From NCBI GenBank assembly GCA_026389635.1, contig JAPLHM010000213.1, positions 1-13,639 on the forward strand: a stretch of DNA of 13,639 bases, in the 5' to 3' direction. Position 1 is the stretch's first letter. Every line of letters begins with the position of its first letter. The translations under genes and the position numbers were made by a program. The notes under the pieces are model-generated. The model saw only the letters and a program-made list of their open reading frames with translations, did no database searches and was not told the DNA's origin. Shown here piece after piece: positions 12,202 to 13,639 of the stretch. Origin of the DNA: Chloroflexota bacterium (GTDB lineage Bacteria; Chloroflexota; Dehalococcoidia; GIF9; UBA5629).

Positions 12202-12217
12202 TGTTTTCTAGAACACA
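12202..12217. promoter_or_regulatory. 16-base near-palindrome upstream of the GH3-like gene
   Basis: TGTTTTCTAGAACACA pairs at 7 of 8 positions about its centre, with a perfect TTCTAGAA core (12206-12213). It lies 65 bases before the ATG in a 150-base gene-free region where I find no convincing -35/-10 pair and no terminator hairpin. A plausible operator, unproven. Confidence 0.3.
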
Positions 12218-12281
12218 AACGCTTCCCAATTCCCTTTAACCGTGCCATAGTGTAACCGTTCGTACTTGTGGGAGGTATACT

Positions 12282-13639
12282 ATGCCTACTGTTAAAGAGT
12301 TATTGCGCACAGGCCGGAAAGAGGAACTCTGGCAGATGTGCTGCGGTTTTCTCGATCTGAGCATTGAACAATTCATGTCAATTCAAAAAAGGCTTTTACT
12401 CGAACAAATTGAGCTGCTCAATGCCTCAATCATCGGACGAAAAATATTTAAGGGTACTATACCCCAGGACGTTGAAGAGTTCAGGAAAAGGGCGCCGCTT
12501 ACTGCTTACCAGGATTATTGCCCCGAGTTGAGCGAGAAAAGGGATGACGCGATGCCTGATAAGCCCCTGTTATGGCAGCATACATCGGGCAGGTCTGCCG
12601 AGTATCCCTTCAAGTGGGAGAGCATCAAATGGGTACCTGTAACCAACAGGATGTGCGAAGAATTGGCTACAATTTCGGTGGGCGCTGCCATGCTGGCGAG
12701 CTGCAACCATAAGGGTGATGTATCATCAGCCGTGAAGAGTGGGGCGAAATTTATTTACGCGGTAGCCCCCAGGCCATATACATCGGGAACATATGCTTAC
12801 ATAATTACTGAGGGGGCCGAAGCCATCAGCATGCCCCCGCTGGAAATTGCGGAGAAACTGGACATTGAAGAACGGATACAATTAAGCTTCAAGCAAGCCT
12901 TATCACAGGGCCTGGATTTTTATTTTGGCGTTTCAGTAGCTTTGGTGGCTATCGCTGAGAAAATAAATCAGCGCATGGGCAAGGTCAATATTAAATCTGT
13001 GTTATCTCAACCGAGAGCTTTGGCCAGGCTGGCTAAGGGTTTAATCAAAAGCAAGTTGGCCGGACGCAAGCTTTTGCCCAAAGATTTGTGGACGGTAAAG
13101 GGCATCTTAAGCAGCGGAACCGATGGTACTATCTTCAAAAATGTAATTAAAGATACCTGGGGCAGGTACCCACTGGATATTTATGCCAGCACCGAAGCCA
13201 GTATGATTGCAACACAAACCTGGGATTACGACGGCATGACATTTATACCTAACTTGAATTTCCTTGAATTCATCCCGGAAACAGAGTATGAAAAGTGGAA
13301 GGAGAACAAGTCTTATATTCCCAGGACCGTACTGCTTGATGAAGTGCAGCCAAACAGCAAATATGAACTCGTCATCAGTAATTTCCACGGAGCACCGCTC
13401 AGCAGGTACAGGACAGGAGATATCATCAAGATTACTTCACTGCGCAATAAAAAGCTGAACATTGAGCTGCCCCAGATGGAATTTGAGGGCAGAATAGACG
13501 ATGCAATTGATATAAGCGGATTTTACGGGCTGACCGAGAAGGTCATCTGGCAGGCTGTCAGCAACACAGCTATACCTTACGTGGATTGGGTAGCCCGCGA
13601 GGAACAAAAGGAGGATAAGTCGTCCCTGCACGTGTATCT
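12282..13639 (+). CDS. GH3-like acyl-adenylating enzyme (runs off right edge)
   Basis: 452 codons are present with no stop; GH3 proteins are usually about 550 residues, so roughly the last fifth is missing. Motifs of the GH3 branch of the ANL adenylating superfamily appear in order: AYQDYCPEL (75-83), P-loop-like HTSGRSAEYP (100-109), YASTEAS (301-307), LVISNFHGAPLSRYRTGDI (363-381) and FEGRIDDAIDISGF (401-414). Plant GH3 enzymes join amino acids to jasmonate or auxin through acyl-adenylates; bacterial members have unknown acyl substrates. GGAGG (12271-12275) sits six bases before the ATG. It follows the RHH gene by 150 bases on the same strand. Not a fragment of a pseudogene: the frame is open throughout. 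Confidence 0.85.
   Translation, partial: MPTVKELLRTGRKEELWQMCCGFLDLSIEQFMSIQKRLLLEQIELLNASIIGRKIFKGTIPQDVEEFRKRAPLTAYQDYCPELSEKRDDAMPDKPLLWQHTSGRSAEYPFKWESIKWVPVTNRMCEELATISVGAAMLASCNHKGDVSSAVKSGAKFIYAVAPRPYTSGTYAYIITEGAEAISMPPLEIAEKLDIEERIQLSFKQALSQGLDFYFGVSVALVAIAEKINQRMGKVNIKSVLSQPRALARLAKGLIKSKLAGRKLLPKDLWTVKGILSSGTDGTIFKNVIKDTWGRYPLDIYASTEASMIATQTWDYDGMTFIPNLNFLEFIPETEYEKWKENKSYIPRTVLLDEVQPNSKYELVISNFHGAPLSRYRTGDIIKITSLRNKKLNIELPQMEFEGRIDDAIDISGFYGLTEKVIWQAVSNTAIPYVDWVAREEQKEDKSSLHVY

Noticed and set aside
1..13639. CRISPR arrays, transposons, tRNA or rRNA genes
   Set aside because: No regularly spaced direct repeats, no transposase motifs or terminal repeats, and no cloverleaf-like or rRNA-like sequence were seen on reading both strands.

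Overview
The window looks like a chromosomal segment of an anaerobic Chloroflexota bacterium, most likely Dehalococcoidia. This is inference, not a database result. It rests on moderate GC, classic bacterial sigma-70 type promoters, many short lipoproteins, an archaeal-style winged-helix regulator, a bacterial GH3-like adenylating enzyme and a split APC/UspA/TrkA transport locus. There are no tRNA or rRNA genes, no insertion sequence and no CRISPR array, and no gene-free stretch longer than about 170 bases.

Layout. Positions 1-1347 (minus strand) hold four small secreted or lipid-anchored proteins in a row: an Ig/PKD-like protein, two tandem FxLYD-type paralogues, and a fourth that runs off the left edge. 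From a divergent promoter region, 1480-2916 (plus) encodes a divergent serine-hydroxymethyltransferase-fold PLP enzyme. Next, 3026-4770 is a two-gene DrrA/DrrB-type ABC exporter. It converges, with 5 bases between the stops, on a chagasin-like (I42) cysteine-protease-inhibitor lipoprotein at 4776-5210 (minus).

A second divergent region with two near-consensus promoters (5252-5339) drives the inhibitor on one side and an APC-superfamily permease (5373-6908) on the other. The permease is followed by a UspA protein, a TrkA-N-only protein and a full-length TrkA (6986-8498), which overlap or nearly touch. The combination suggests an APC transporter gated by cytosolic nucleotide-sensing subunits, possibly for potassium, with no TrkH/KtrB channel gene in the window.

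A HIT-family nucleotide hydrolase/transferase (8506-8997, minus) is divergent from a three-gene operon at 9087-11383: a cytosolic HEAAH zincin-like protein, an MBL-fold hydrolase and an unrecognised 224-residue protein. A strong TTGACA-17-TATATT promoter then starts a winged-helix plus ribbon-helix-helix-like pair (11512-12131). The window ends inside a GH3-like acyl-adenylating enzyme (12282 onward).

Two themes run through the intergenic DNA. Several genes lack a Shine-Dalgarno sequence and have a -10 box so close that the mRNA would be leaderless or nearly so. Also, small inverted repeats just after a stop codon are repeatedly superimposed on the promoter of the next gene.
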